Of a DNA stretch of 14,585 nucleotides, positions 1 through 7,811 are shown one piece after another. The stretch's first letter is position 1. Each line of letters opens with the position of its first letter. The notes beneath the pieces were generated by a model. The model made no database searches. It was not told the DNA's origin and was given only the letters and a program-made list of their open reading frames with translations. This DNA comes from Chryseosolibacter sp966080355 (GTDB lineage Bacteria > Bacteroidota > Bacteroidia > Cytophagales > Cyclobacteriaceae), in contig CBHROW010000121.1 of the NCBI GenBank assembly GCA_966080355.1, forward strand, positions 1 through 14,585, read 5' to 3'. The position numbers were made by a program, and so were the translations under genes.

Positions 1-3000
1 GAGAAGAATTCTACTATTATGCTTCACAGCGGTGTTTGCACTCGCCAGCAGCGAGTTGTGGGCACAGGAGAGAACGGTCTCTGGAAAGGTCACGTCCTCG
101 GAAGACGGAAGTGCCCTCCCAGGGGTCAACGTAGTTGTTAAAGGAACTACGAATGGTACAGTAACTGATGGCGAAGGAAACTACAGACTCAATGCTCCTG
201 CAGAAGGAGGAGTTCTGGTTTTCACGTTTATCGGTCTTCAGACTCAAGAAGTCGAGATCGGAACAAGAACCACTGTTGATGTACTGATGTCACAGGATAT
301 CACTCAGTTGAGTGAGGTAGTGGTTACCGCCCTTAACGAAAAGCGCGAAGTGAAAACACTTCCTTACGCTTCTCAGGAGGTAAAAGCCAAAACCCTGAAC
401 ATCACTCAAGACATGAACATCAAGAATGCGATCGCTGGTAAAGTTGCCGGTGTTTCCGTTCTTGGACAGCCTGGTGCAAAACTTGGCGCGTTCGGTAAGA
501 TCCGCATCCGCGGTGGTGTGTCACTGACCAGCGATAGAGAACCAATGTACGTTGTTGACGGTGTTCCTGGTGTTGATCCTAACGACATCGACATGGAAAA
601 CGTTGAATCGATCAACGTGTTGAAAGGTCCTAACGCAAACGCGCTCTACGGACAAAGAGGTGAAGCTGGTGTGATCATCATCACCACTAAGAAGGGATCT
701 GATAACCTTTCTGTTGAATTGACCAGCTCAACTACATTCGACAAAGTTGCTTACCTGCCTAAGTACCAAAACCTTTACGGTGGTGGTTATGAAGGTGCAG
801 CTTCATGGGGAACTTTCGATAAGACTGCTGATGCCTACCCTGCTGAGTGGGACTTCGCAGACGGAAAGCGTTACCTGTTGTTCGACAACAACTACGCTGA
901 CGAAAGCTGGGGGCCTAAGTTCGATGGCCAGGATTATGTTCCTTGGTATGCATGGTGGCCAGATAGTCCGTATTACGGACAAACCGCAAAATATTCTGCG
1001 CAGCCTAACAACATTAAGGACTTCTACGAAACTGGTAAGACTCTTAAGAATACAGTAGCAGTTAGCGGTGGCGGCAAAGCTTTCAACGGACGTTTTGCTT
1101 ACACTAACCTCGACCAAACTGGTATCACACCATACACATGGTTGAAGAAGCATTTCATCAACACGAACTTCACTTTCCAGGCAACTGACAAGTTGAGCGT
1201 GACTTCTGCAATCCGTTTCACCCGTGCGAATGTTCGCGGTGATTTCGATGATACTTATGGTAACCAAACTACGGGTTCGTTCAACTCATGGTTCAACCGT
1301 AACCTTGATATGAACATCATGAGAGAAATGAAAGATGTGAAGACTCTTGATGGTTACACAGCATCATGGAACTGGTGGGGTCCTGACTATTACTTGTTTG
1401 GTGCTGGCTATCAGAAACCTGCTTTCTGGTTCAACCCGTACACATTCATGCAGAACTATCAGCGTCTTGAAACCAACAACAACTTCACAGGTATCGTTAC
1501 TCCTACTTATAAGTTTAACGACAAACTGGAGTTGACTGGAACAATTTCACGTACGCAGACCCAAGTTAACCGCGACTGGAACTTCCCTTTTGTTCTTGCT
1601 AACTCTGCTGCAACTGATCTTTACAATCCTTGGATCAACAGCTTTGGTACATATAGAAGCAACAAGAGCGAAAACAACTTCAGCGGTGCTTTGAGATATA
1701 AGGACAAGTTTGCCGCTGGCGATTTTGACGTATCAGCTCTCGTTGGTGGTAACATCAGAAAAGAGAACTACGATCGTCTTTCTGCTGATATGAACCCTGG
1801 CAATAAAACTGGTGGTTTGATCATCCCTGACCTGTATCAGTTCTCAAACGCTGGCGAAGTGCCAACTCCTTCTATGAACAAGTGGCAAAAGCAGGTTAAC
1901 TCTGTATACGGTAACGTATCATTGGGTTACAAGCAGATCGCTTTCTTGGATGCGTCTTTGCGTAAGGACTGGAGCTCTGCGCTCCCTAGCACAAAGAACG
2001 GTTATGCTTACCCTTCAGTTGGAGCAAGCTTTATCTTCTCTGAATTGCTGAACACTTCATTCCTGTCGTTCGGTAAGTTGAGAACCAGCTGGGCACAGGT
2101 TGGTAGCGATGTGGATGCAAACCAGATCAATCCGATCTATCCTGTTGCTGCTAAGCCTTTCAATGGCGTAGTTGTTCAGTACACACCTGGAACACTTGTT
2201 GATCCCAACATCGCACCGGCTTTGAGTACTTCGTATGAAGCTGGTTTCGATACTAAATTCTTCGAAAACAGACTGTCATTGAGCTTCACTTACTATACCG
2301 AAGACAAGAAAAACGAGATCGTATCAGTTAGTATCCCAACCGGATCCGGCTACGGAAACTACCTGACCAACGCTGGTGAAGTTGTTCGTCATGGTATCGA
2401 AGTTTCATTGTCTGGTGATATCCTCAAGCTTAGCAATGGCTTTACATGGAATGCCTTGTTGAACTTCTCGAAGTACGGCAACCAGGTTAAGTCTCTGCCT
2501 AACGACCAGGAAGCAATCAACGTTGCTGGTGAGTCTGACGACTTCCAGAACGTATTCCTCATCCACCAGTTGGGTGCTAAGTGGGGTCAGATCCGCGGTA
2601 GAGCAATCGCTCGCGATGATAATGGTAACAAGATCGTTGATTCTTCAACCGGCCTTTACCAGATCGAGAACGACCACTACTACGGAAGTATCATTCCCGA
2701 CTTCAACGGTGGTTTTGTGAACACTTTCAGCTTCAAAGGACTCCAACTTATGGCAGCATTTGACTTCCAAAAAGGCGGCAAGTTTTTCTCTTTGACTGAA
2801 ATGTGGGGAACTTACTCAGGTCTTCTTGCAGGGTCTGCAGCGATCAACGACAAAGGTATGAACATCCGCGATGATGTTGCCGAAGGTGGTGGCGTGCATG
2901 TAGTTGCAGTTGACGAAAATGGCGCTACTTTCGATGGCTATGTAGATGGCTACAACTATTCACAGCAATTCCAGGCGAACGTATTGCCTGAACCTTTCAT

Positions 3001-3247
3001 CCATAACGCAAGCTATATCAAATTGAGAGATGTAAATCTTTCTTACGATATCAGTTCACTGTTCAAGAACAAGAAAGTGTTGAAGGGAGCTACCATCGGT
3101 CTTGTTGCAAGAAACCTTGCAAGATTTGGTCTGTCAAAGGATAACATTCACAGATGGGATCCTTCAGAAATGTCAAACAGCTGGGGTGAAAATGCCAACC
3201 TGCCTGGAACTAGAAGCTATGGTGTTAATGTTAAGTTGACTTTCTAA
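1..3247 (+). CDS. susC: SusC/RagA-family TonB-dependent outer-membrane transporter (5' end cut)
   Basis: This is the beta-barrel importer of a SusCD pair, which takes up a bulky ligand such as a glycan or peptide across the outer membrane using TonB energy. The reading frame is open from base 2. Base 1 is g, so the start ATG may lie across the window edge. The first visible residues (RRILLLCFTAVFALASSELWAQ, with the break near WAQ) look like a signal peptide, so the GTG at base 32 is internal and not the start. A carboxypeptidase-like regulatory domain follows (about bases 70-300: RTVSGKVT, LPGVNVVVKGT, GTVTDGEGNY). Next come a TonB-box-like stretch (QLSEVVVTA, about 307-333) and the plug (IRIRGG, YVVDGVPG, LKGPNANALYG, IIITTKKG, up to about 690). 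The rest is a barrel rich in aromatic residues, ending in VKLTF with a terminal Phe. About 1,080 residues are visible, a usual length. No STN signalling domain is seen. The ligand cannot be told from sequence. Confidence 0.95.
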   Translation, partial: RRILLLCFTAVFALASSELWAQERTVSGKVTSSEDGSALPGVNVVVKGTTNGTVTDGEGNYRLNAPAEGGVLVFTFIGLQTQEVEIGTRTTVDVLMSQDITQLSEVVVTALNEKREVKTLPYASQEVKAKTLNITQDMNIKNAIAGKVAGVSVLGQPGAKLGAFGKIRIRGGVSLTSDREPMYVVDGVPGVDPNDIDMENVESINVLKGPNANALYGQRGEAGVIIITTKKGSDNLSVELTSSTTFDKVAYLPKYQNLYGGGYEGAASWGTFDKTADAYPAEWDFADGKRYLLFDNNYADESWGPKFDGQDYVPWYAWWPDSPYYGQTAKYSAQPNNIKDFYETGKTLKNTVAVSGGGKAFNGRFAYTNLDQTGITPYTWLKKHFINTNFTFQATDKLSVTSAIRFTRANVRGDFDDTYGNQTTGSFNSWFNRNLDMNIMREMKDVKTLDGYTASWNWWGPDYYLFGAGYQKPAFWFNPYTFMQNYQRLETNNNFTGIVTPTYKFNDKLELTGTISRTQTQVNRDWNFPFVLANSAATDLYNPWINSFGTYRSNKSENNFSGALRYKDKFAAGDFDVSALVGGNIRKENYDRLSADMNPGNKTGGLIIPDLYQFSNAGEVPTPSMNKWQKQVNSVYGNVSLGYKQIAFLDASLRKDWSSALPSTKNGYAYPSVGASFIFSELLNTSFLSFGKLRTSWAQVGSDVDANQINPIYPVAAKPFNGVVVQYTPGTLVDPNIAPALSTSYEAGFDTKFFENRLSLSFTYYTEDKKNEIVSVSIPTGSGYGNYLTNAGEVVRHGIEVSLSGDILKLSNGFTWNALLNFSKYGNQVKSLPNDQEAINVAGESDDFQNVFLIHQLGAKWGQIRGRAIARDDNGNKIVDSSTGLYQIENDHYYGSIIPDFNGGFVNTFSFKGLQLMAAFDFQKGGKFFSLTEMWGTYSGLLAGSAAINDKGMNIRDDVAEGGGVHVVAVDENGATFDGYVDGYNYSQQFQANVLPEPFIHNASYIKLRDVNLSYDISSLFKNKKVLKGATIGLVARNLARFGLSKDNIHRWDPSEMSNSWGENANLPGTRSYGVNVKLTF

Positions 3248-3252
3248 GATTT

Positions 3253-4782
3253 ATGACAATGAGAAGATTCAATAAAATACTCCTCACAGTTCTGCTGGTG
3301 AATGTATTCATCGCCTGCGAGAACGTTGACTTTGGCGACATGAACGCCAATAGGAATGGCGCTGAGAAGCCTGCTACGTCAGGTCTTTTGGCAGGCGCTA
3401 TAATGAACTATGCGACTCTCACTAACAGAACGGGTATCACAATCCCTACGTTGATGGTGCAGTATCAGGCGCAGGTAACTTACACCGATGAGATGTTGTA
3501 TGCCCAAACACCATACGGGTGGGGTACGTACTACACTGGCATAATCAACCAGCTGGATAGGATCATCGAAATTACTTCTGATGCTTCACAGGTAACGCCT
3601 GAAGTGTTGTTGCAGGGTTCTGCCGCCAACCAGCGCGCTGTTGCCCAGATATTCAAAGCGGTCGTTATGAAGCGTGTTACTGACCTTTGGGGTGATGTGC
3701 CTAATGATGAAGCAGCGAAAGGTATTGAGAACGTTACGCCTGCTTACGATACACAGGAAAGTATCTACAGCGATATCATCGCTTGGGTTAAGGAAGGTCG
3801 CGACATGATCGTGACAAGCGAAAAAGGCCCGACTGGCGATATTATCTACAAGGGTAATATGACCAACTGGAAGAAGTTTGCTAACTCATTCCTGATGCAG
3901 GTTGCTATGCAACTCTCTGAAGTAAATCCTGCTTTGGGTGAATCAACTTTCAGAGAAGCGCTTACTAATGCTGGAACGACTAACATGGTTGTTAATGTTG
4001 CTGATGAAGCATGGTTTACGTACGTAGATTTGACTGGTTTCAGAAACCCTTGGAATGCAAACAGAACAGCCGACTACTTCCTTACGAAGGAGTTCACTGA
4101 TGCGATGAAAGGCAATCAAGGCGGTGCCAGCCTCAATCCTACATCTACGCATACTTTGGACGACCGTTTGAAAGTATATGCTCGTAGTACAACAAATGAT
4201 GGTGTTCCTTATGGTTACCGCGATGGTAGCGGTGCTGGTAAGGCTCAAATGAACAGAAACTACTACTGGAATGCTACGTCTCCGCTTCCTATAATGACAG
4301 CTTCTTACACCTACTTGAATAGGGCTGAAGCTGTGGCAATGGGCTGGACCGATGATATGGAAACTTCAACTGCTGCTCAGTTGCTCAATTCAGGTATCAC
4401 AAAATCGTTTGAGACTCTTGAAGCTCACTCGAAGACGTCCACTGTGAAGCCTGCAGGTGAAACAATCACTGGTTCGGCCGCTGCTTATGCAACTGCTCGC
4501 TTGGCAGATGCCGCTGGAGCTCCTGGTATGCTAACCGTGATCCGCGAAGAGAAATGGAAGAGCCTTTATGGCCAGGCATTCGATGCATGGTCGGAATTCA
4601 GAAGAACTGGCGTTCCTAACCTCAAGCCTGCAGTTGACCACTACAACGATGGTAACATCCCTACACGTTGGATCTATCCTCGCGAAGAGGCTACGCTCAA
4701 CGGTAGCAACTACGATGCTGCTGTCGCTAGACTGTCAGGTCAGGATACAAACACTTCACGCGTTTGGTGGGATGTAAACTAA
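3253..4782 (+). CDS. susD: SusD-like (SusD/RagB) surface lipoprotein
   Basis: This is the ligand-binding lid that sits on the SusC barrel at the cell surface. It is 509 residues long. The N terminus is a lipoprotein signal: basic residues (MRRFNK), a hydrophobic stretch, then a lipobox ending FIAC with Cys22 as the lipidated residue, followed by acidic residues (E23, D26) as is common in exported Bacteroidota lipoproteins. Family marks include DMNANRNG near 29-36, KAVVMKRVTDLWGDVP at 135-150, AYDTQESIYSDI near 164-175, and a C-terminal EEKW, AWSEFRRTGVPNL and WIYPREEA. These fit the SusD-like_2 subgroup better than classical starch SusD. It begins 5 bases after the susC stop, so the two are co-transcribed. 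An in-frame ATG at 3259 is an alternative start. A terminator follows directly and no glycan enzyme lies downstream, so the substrate stays unknown. Confidence 0.93.
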   Translation: MTMRRFNKILLTVLLVNVFIACENVDFGDMNANRNGAEKPATSGLLAGAIMNYATLTNRTGITIPTLMVQYQAQVTYTDEMLYAQTPYGWGTYYTGIINQLDRIIEITSDASQVTPEVLLQGSAANQRAVAQIFKAVVMKRVTDLWGDVPNDEAAKGIENVTPAYDTQESIYSDIIAWVKEGRDMIVTSEKGPTGDIIYKGNMTNWKKFANSFLMQVAMQLSEVNPALGESTFREALTNAGTTNMVVNVADEAWFTYVDLTGFRNPWNANRTADYFLTKEFTDAMKGNQGGASLNPTSTHTLDDRLKVYARSTTNDGVPYGYRDGSGAGKAQMNRNYYWNATSPLPIMTASYTYLNRAEAVAMGWTDDMETSTAAQLLNSGITKSFETLEAHSKTSTVKPAGETITGSAAAYATARLADAAGAPGMLTVIREEKWKSLYGQAFDAWSEFRRTGVPNLKPAVDHYNDGNIPTRWIYPREEATLNGSNYDAAVARLSGQDTNTSRVWWDVN

Positions 4783-4804
4783 TCCTTGATTGAAAATTAT
4801 TTTG

Positions 4805-4832
4805 AAGGAGCCGCCCCAAGGGGTGGCTTCTT
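4805..4832 (+). terminator. Intrinsic terminator after susCD
   Basis: A 13-bp inverted repeat (AAGGAGCCGCCCC at 4805-4817 with GGGGTGGCTTCTT at 4820-4832) includes two pairs that are G-U when transcribed on the plus strand. The innermost pairs probably open to a CAAG tetraloop. The right arm runs into a T-rich tail (TCATTTC). It starts 23 bases after the susD stop, so it most likely ends the susCD transcript and separates it from the next gene. Confidence 0.85.
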
Positions 4833-4860
4833 TCATTTCAAGGGCATCGTTGATTATCTC

Positions 4861-4868
4861 TATATTTG
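4861..4868 (+). promoter_or_regulatory. Bacteroidota-type -7 box upstream of the PTPS/QueD gene
   Basis: TATATTTG matches the TAnnTTTG -7 element used by the Bacteroidota housekeeping sigma factor. No convincing TTG -33 element sits 19-21 bases upstream. The predicted transcript start would lie only about 10 bases before the ATG at 4886, giving a very short leader. The position between a terminator and the next gene supports it. Confidence 0.5.
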
Positions 4869-4885
4869 TAAGTCATTTCAAAAAA

Positions 4886-5305
4886 ATGCTTTACGTTTCA
4901 AGAAAAGAACACTTCAACGCGGCTCATAAGCTTTATAATCCTTCTTTATCGAAAGAAAGAAACCTGGAGATCTTTGGTCCCTGTGCCAATGAGAACTGGC
5001 ACGGCCACAACTTCGATCTCATCGTTACTGTCAAAGGCCTTCCCGATCCTGAAACAGGTTTTGTTGTTGATCTGAAAAAGTTAAGCACGCTGATTCGAGC
5101 CGAGGTCATCGACAAGCTTGACCACAAAAACCTCAATCTCGATGTCGATTTCATGGCGGGCAAGCTGGCGAGTTGCGAGAACCTGATTGTGGAGATATGG
5201 AAAATTCTTCATCACGAACTGCCGACCATTACCGGTACAGCAAGGCTGCATTCCATCAGGCTTTATGAAACCCCGCGCAACTATGTCGATTATTTTGGCG
5301 AATAA
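4886..5305 (+). CDS. queD: 6-pyruvoyl/6-carboxy-tetrahydropterin synthase family protein (PTPS/QueD)
   Basis: This enzyme family converts 7,8-dihydroneopterin triphosphate to 6-carboxytetrahydropterin (QueD, queuosine pathway) or 6-pyruvoyltetrahydropterin (PTPS, biopterin pathway). It has 139 residues, typical for the family. The chosen start is ATG 4886 (MLYVSRKEHFNAAHK). An in-frame ATG at 4790 would place the N terminus inside the susCD terminator and add 32 residues unlike the family. Zinc ligands are His14, His39 and His41 (WHGHN). The catalytic Cys is probably Cys33 (GPCANENW), with the Asp79-His80 pair in DHKNL, the pterin-anchoring Glu98 (SCENL) and Glu128 (LYETP). The Cys-to-His spacing of 6 matches animal PTPS rather than E. 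coli QueD, so the exact product is uncertain. lpxB follows after 18 bases, probably in the same transcript. No other queuosine or folate genes are in view. Confidence 0.88.
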   Translation: MLYVSRKEHFNAAHKLYNPSLSKERNLEIFGPCANENWHGHNFDLIVTVKGLPDPETGFVVDLKKLSTLIRAEVIDKLDHKNLNLDVDFMAGKLASCENLIVEIWKILHHELPTITGTARLHSIRLYETPRNYVDYFGE

Positions 5306-5323
5306 TTATCGAAGCTCTCGCAA

Positions 5324-6472
5324 ATGAAATACTATCTGATTGCAGGCGAACGCTCCGGGGATTTGCACGGCAGCAATCTTGTGAAGGCATTGAAAAGGAA
5401 TGACCCGCAAGCGATCTTTCGAGGCTTTGGTGGCGATTACATGAAAGAAGCAGGTGTTGACATCGTTGTGCATTATGCGGATCTCGCTTTCATGGGTTTT
5501 ATCGAAGTAGTAAAGAATCTTCGAACCGTGAGCCGATATATCCGCCAATGCAAGGAAGACATTGCTGCCTTTAATCCTGATGTAATTATTCTTATCGATT
5601 ATGGTGGATTCAACATGCGCATCGCCTCATTCGCGAAAGCAACCAATCGCAAGGTATTTTACTATATCACACCGAAGGTTTGGGCCTGGAATCAAAAGCG
5701 CGCCTTCAAACTCAGAGACACTGTAACGCGCATGTTTGTGATCCTCCCTTTCGAGAAGGATTTTTTCAAACGTTTTGGGGCCGAGGTCGATTACGTTGGG
5801 AATCCGGTTCTCGATGCTGTTCTCGCGCATAAGCCTGATGGCGATTTCCTTCAAAGAAATAGGTTTGATTCATCTAAACCCTTGGTTGCATTGTTGCCTG
5901 GCAGTAGAAAACAGGAACTGCTGAGGATCGCTCCCGTAATGGTAGAAACGATCAAACGGTTGCCAAATGTCAATTTTGGGGTCGCCTCAGTGAGCAATCT
6001 TGACGACCATCTTTATGATGGGTTCCGTGCATTTGAGAGCGTTCGGCTTATTCGCGAAGACACTTACAACCTCCTGCAAAACGCGCAAGCCGCCATTGTA
6101 ACATCGGGAACAGCAACACTCGAAACGGCTTTGCTGAAAGTTCCTCAGGTTGTAGTTTATAGAACATCAGCGTTTACTTACAATCTCGTGAAGACGATCA
6201 TTCGCGTGAAATTCATTTCGCTCGTCAATTTGATCATGGGAAAAGAGGTGATCCACGAACTCATTCAAGCTGAAGCCAATCCTGAGGCTATTGCTGCCGA
6301 GGTGAATAAGCTACTTTTTGAAAATTCCTACCGCGAAAAAGTCCTGACAGATTATCAAGCTATGTTCAACCTCATGAACACGGGTTCTGCCTCTGAAAAT
6401 GCAGCGAAATTAATGGTGGAATATCTTAAGAGCAGCAGAACTACTGGCCATAGCTTTAGCCAACAGTCTTAG
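5324..6472 (+). CDS. lpxB: Lipid-A-disaccharide synthase
   Basis: LpxB joins UDP-2,3-diacylglucosamine and lipid X to form the beta-1,6-linked lipid A disaccharide, at the inner face of the cytoplasmic membrane. The protein has 382 residues, the normal length. Family motifs in order are AGERSGDLHGSNL (7-19), FRGFGGDYM (32-40), LAFMGF (54-59), TPKVWAWNQKR (117-126), YVGNPVLD (157-164), LLPGSRKQEL (190-199), VTSGTATLETAL (259-270), and the membrane-associating region YRTSAFTYNLVK (279-290) with VNLIMGKEVIHELIQ after it. It starts 18 bases after the PTPS/QueD gene without an obvious promoter of its own. Its stop is only 4 bases from the stop of clpX on the other strand, with no hairpin terminator visible between them. 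The organism therefore makes lipid A, as expected for a Gram-negative Bacteroidota member. Confidence 0.96.
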   Translation: MKYYLIAGERSGDLHGSNLVKALKRNDPQAIFRGFGGDYMKEAGVDIVVHYADLAFMGFIEVVKNLRTVSRYIRQCKEDIAAFNPDVIILIDYGGFNMRIASFAKATNRKVFYYITPKVWAWNQKRAFKLRDTVTRMFVILPFEKDFFKRFGAEVDYVGNPVLDAVLAHKPDGDFLQRNRFDSSKPLVALLPGSRKQELLRIAPVMVETIKRLPNVNFGVASVSNLDDHLYDGFRAFESVRLIREDTYNLLQNAQAAIVTSGTATLETALLKVPQVVVYRTSAFTYNLVKTIIRVKFISLVNLIMGKEVIHELIQAEANPEAIAAEVNKLLFENSYREKVLTDYQAMFNLMNTGSASENAAKLMVEYLKSSRTTGHSFSQQS

Positions 6473-6476
6473 CCTT

Positions 6477-7712
6477 TTATGCTACCTTCAACTTGCTGTA
6501 CTGCGATTTGCTGAATTTTTCTTCCGCGTAAGCGCGATTGATGACAAGTTTCTCAGAAGTTTTCTCCGAAGGCAACTCGAACATGGCATCGTTGATGATC
6601 GCCTCGCAAATGCTGCGAAGTCCGCGGGCACCCAGCTTGAACTCGAGCGCTTTCTCTACAATGAACTCGATCGCACCTTCTTTGAATTCCAGTTCGATCG
6701 TCTCCATCTCAAATAGCTTCTTGTATTGTTTCACAAGAGCATTCTTCGGTTCCGTCAGAATTCTTCGCAGTGCCTCTCTGTCCAGCGGATTGAGGAATGA
6801 AACTACAGGCAAACGACCAATCAATTCCGGGATCAATCCGAAACTCTTGAGGTCTTGGGCTGATATAAACTGTAAAAGGTTATTCTTATCGATATCTCCG
6901 GGATGCAAACCGTCAGCGCCAGCAACAAATCCGAGCGGACGTGTATTCAATCTGTTACCAATGAATCTTGAGATGCCTTCGAAGGCGCCACCACAAATGA
7001 ACAGGATGTTTTCCGTGTTCACTGTGATCATTTTTTGATCGGGATGTTTTCTTCCACCCTGTGGGGGAACGTTGACAGCTGTTCCCTCGAGAAGCTTGAG
7101 CAACGCCTGTTGAACACCTTCTCCACTCACATCGCGCGTGATCGAAGGATTATCAGACTTGCGTGCGATCTTGTCGATCTCGTCAATATACACGATGCCT
7201 CTTTCTGCCGCTTCAACATTGTAGTCTGCTGCCTGAAGGAGTCGCGTTAAAATACTTTCCACGTCCTCACCAACATAGCCTGCCTCCGTAAGCACTGTTG
7301 CATCGGCAATACAAAAAGGCACTTGTAGGATTTTCGCCAATGTACGTGCGAGGTAAGTTTTGCCTGTTCCGGTCTCACCCACCATGATGATATTCGATTT
7401 CTCGATCGTTACGTCATTGTCGAGCTTTCGCTGCATCAGGCGCTTGTAGTGATTGTAGACAGCAACTGAAATAATTTTCTTGGCCTCGTCCTGACCAATC
7501 ACATACTCGTCAAGGAATTTTTTGATCTCCCGTGGCTTGATCAATTTAAAGTTGGGAGCGAAACCAGCATCTATTTTGCTGCGCTTTTCTTCCTGCAGTA
7601 TCTGACTGGCCTGAGTAACGCATTTATCGCAAATGTGAGCGTGGATTCCGGAGATCATCAGGTCCACATCTTTCTTGCTTCTGCCGCAAAACGAACACGT
7701 TACTTCTGCCAT
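6477..7712 (-). CDS. clpX: ATP-dependent Clp protease, ATP-binding subunit ClpX
   Basis: ClpX is the hexameric AAA+ unfoldase that recognises tagged substrates, for example ssrA-tagged chains, and threads them into ClpP. It has 411 residues. The N-terminal zinc-binding domain has four Cys (6, 9, 28, 31). The AAA+ core shows Walker A GETGTGKT (112-119), the pore-1 loop GYVG (145-148), Walker B VYIDEID (174-180), the RKH pore loop (221-223), the arginine-bearing IPELIGRLPV (294-303) and sensor 2 GARGLRS (361-367). The ClpP-docking loop reads LGF (260-262), an accepted variant of IGF, so pairing with the neighbouring ClpP is expected. It lies 99 bases downstream of clpP on the same strand. The spacer holds a hairpin with a -7-like box, so clpX may be expressed both by read-through and from its own promoter. 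Confidence 0.97.
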   Translation of the reverse strand: MAEVTCSFCGRSKKDVDLMISGIHAHICDKCVTQASQILQEEKRSKIDAGFAPNFKLIKPREIKKFLDEYVIGQDEAKKIISVAVYNHYKRLMQRKLDNDVTIEKSNIIMVGETGTGKTYLARTLAKILQVPFCIADATVLTEAGYVGEDVESILTRLLQAADYNVEAAERGIVYIDEIDKIARKSDNPSITRDVSGEGVQQALLKLLEGTAVNVPPQGGRKHPDQKMITVNTENILFICGGAFEGISRFIGNRLNTRPLGFVAGADGLHPGDIDKNNLLQFISAQDLKSFGLIPELIGRLPVVSFLNPLDREALRRILTEPKNALVKQYKKLFEMETIELEFKEGAIEFIVEKALEFKLGARGLRSICEAIINDAMFELPSEKTSEKLVINRAYAEEKFSKSQYSKLKVA

Positions 7713-7738
7713 AATTGTAATTGGGGATTACATTGAAA

Positions 7739-7789
7739 ACCGATGTGCCACGGTTCCGTACAAAGGTACAGAATATTTAGCACATCGGT
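7739..7789 (-). promoter_or_regulatory. Nested hairpin with a -7-like box between clpP and clpX
   Basis: On the minus strand, ACCGATGTGC (7789-7780) and GCACATCGGT (7748-7739) form a perfect 10-bp outer stem. Inside it, TTCTGTAC and GTACGGAA form an 8-bp inner stem with one G-U pair and a CTTU-type loop (CTTT). The loop region holds TACCTTTG (7768-7761), a full match to the TAnnTTTG -7 consensus, with no clear TTG -33 element. The outer stem is followed by TTTT, so the same sequence could act as an attenuating terminator after clpP. It may be a clpX promoter, an attenuator, or both; sequence alone does not decide. Confidence 0.5.
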
Positions 7790-7811
7790 CTGATTTTAGA
7801 ATTAACGGTTT

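Noticed and set aside
260..262. LGF rather than IGF at ClpX residues 260-262 (residue numbers, not bases) as a possible defect in ClpP docking
   Set aside because: Hydrophobic-Gly-Phe variants are normal in this loop, and an intact clpP lies next door.
803..1267. A 154-codon minus-strand open frame inside susC
   Set aside because: It is antisense to the SusC barrel, has no family features and no promoter or start context.
4790..4885. An N-terminal extension of 32 residues for the PTPS/QueD protein
   Set aside because: The extension would be encoded across the susCD terminator and upstream of the -7 box; the family N terminus starts at ATG 4886.
6538..7038. A 166-codon plus-strand open frame inside clpX
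   Set aside because: It is antisense to the conserved AAA+ core of clpX and its Ser/Asn-rich translation looks like a shadow frame.
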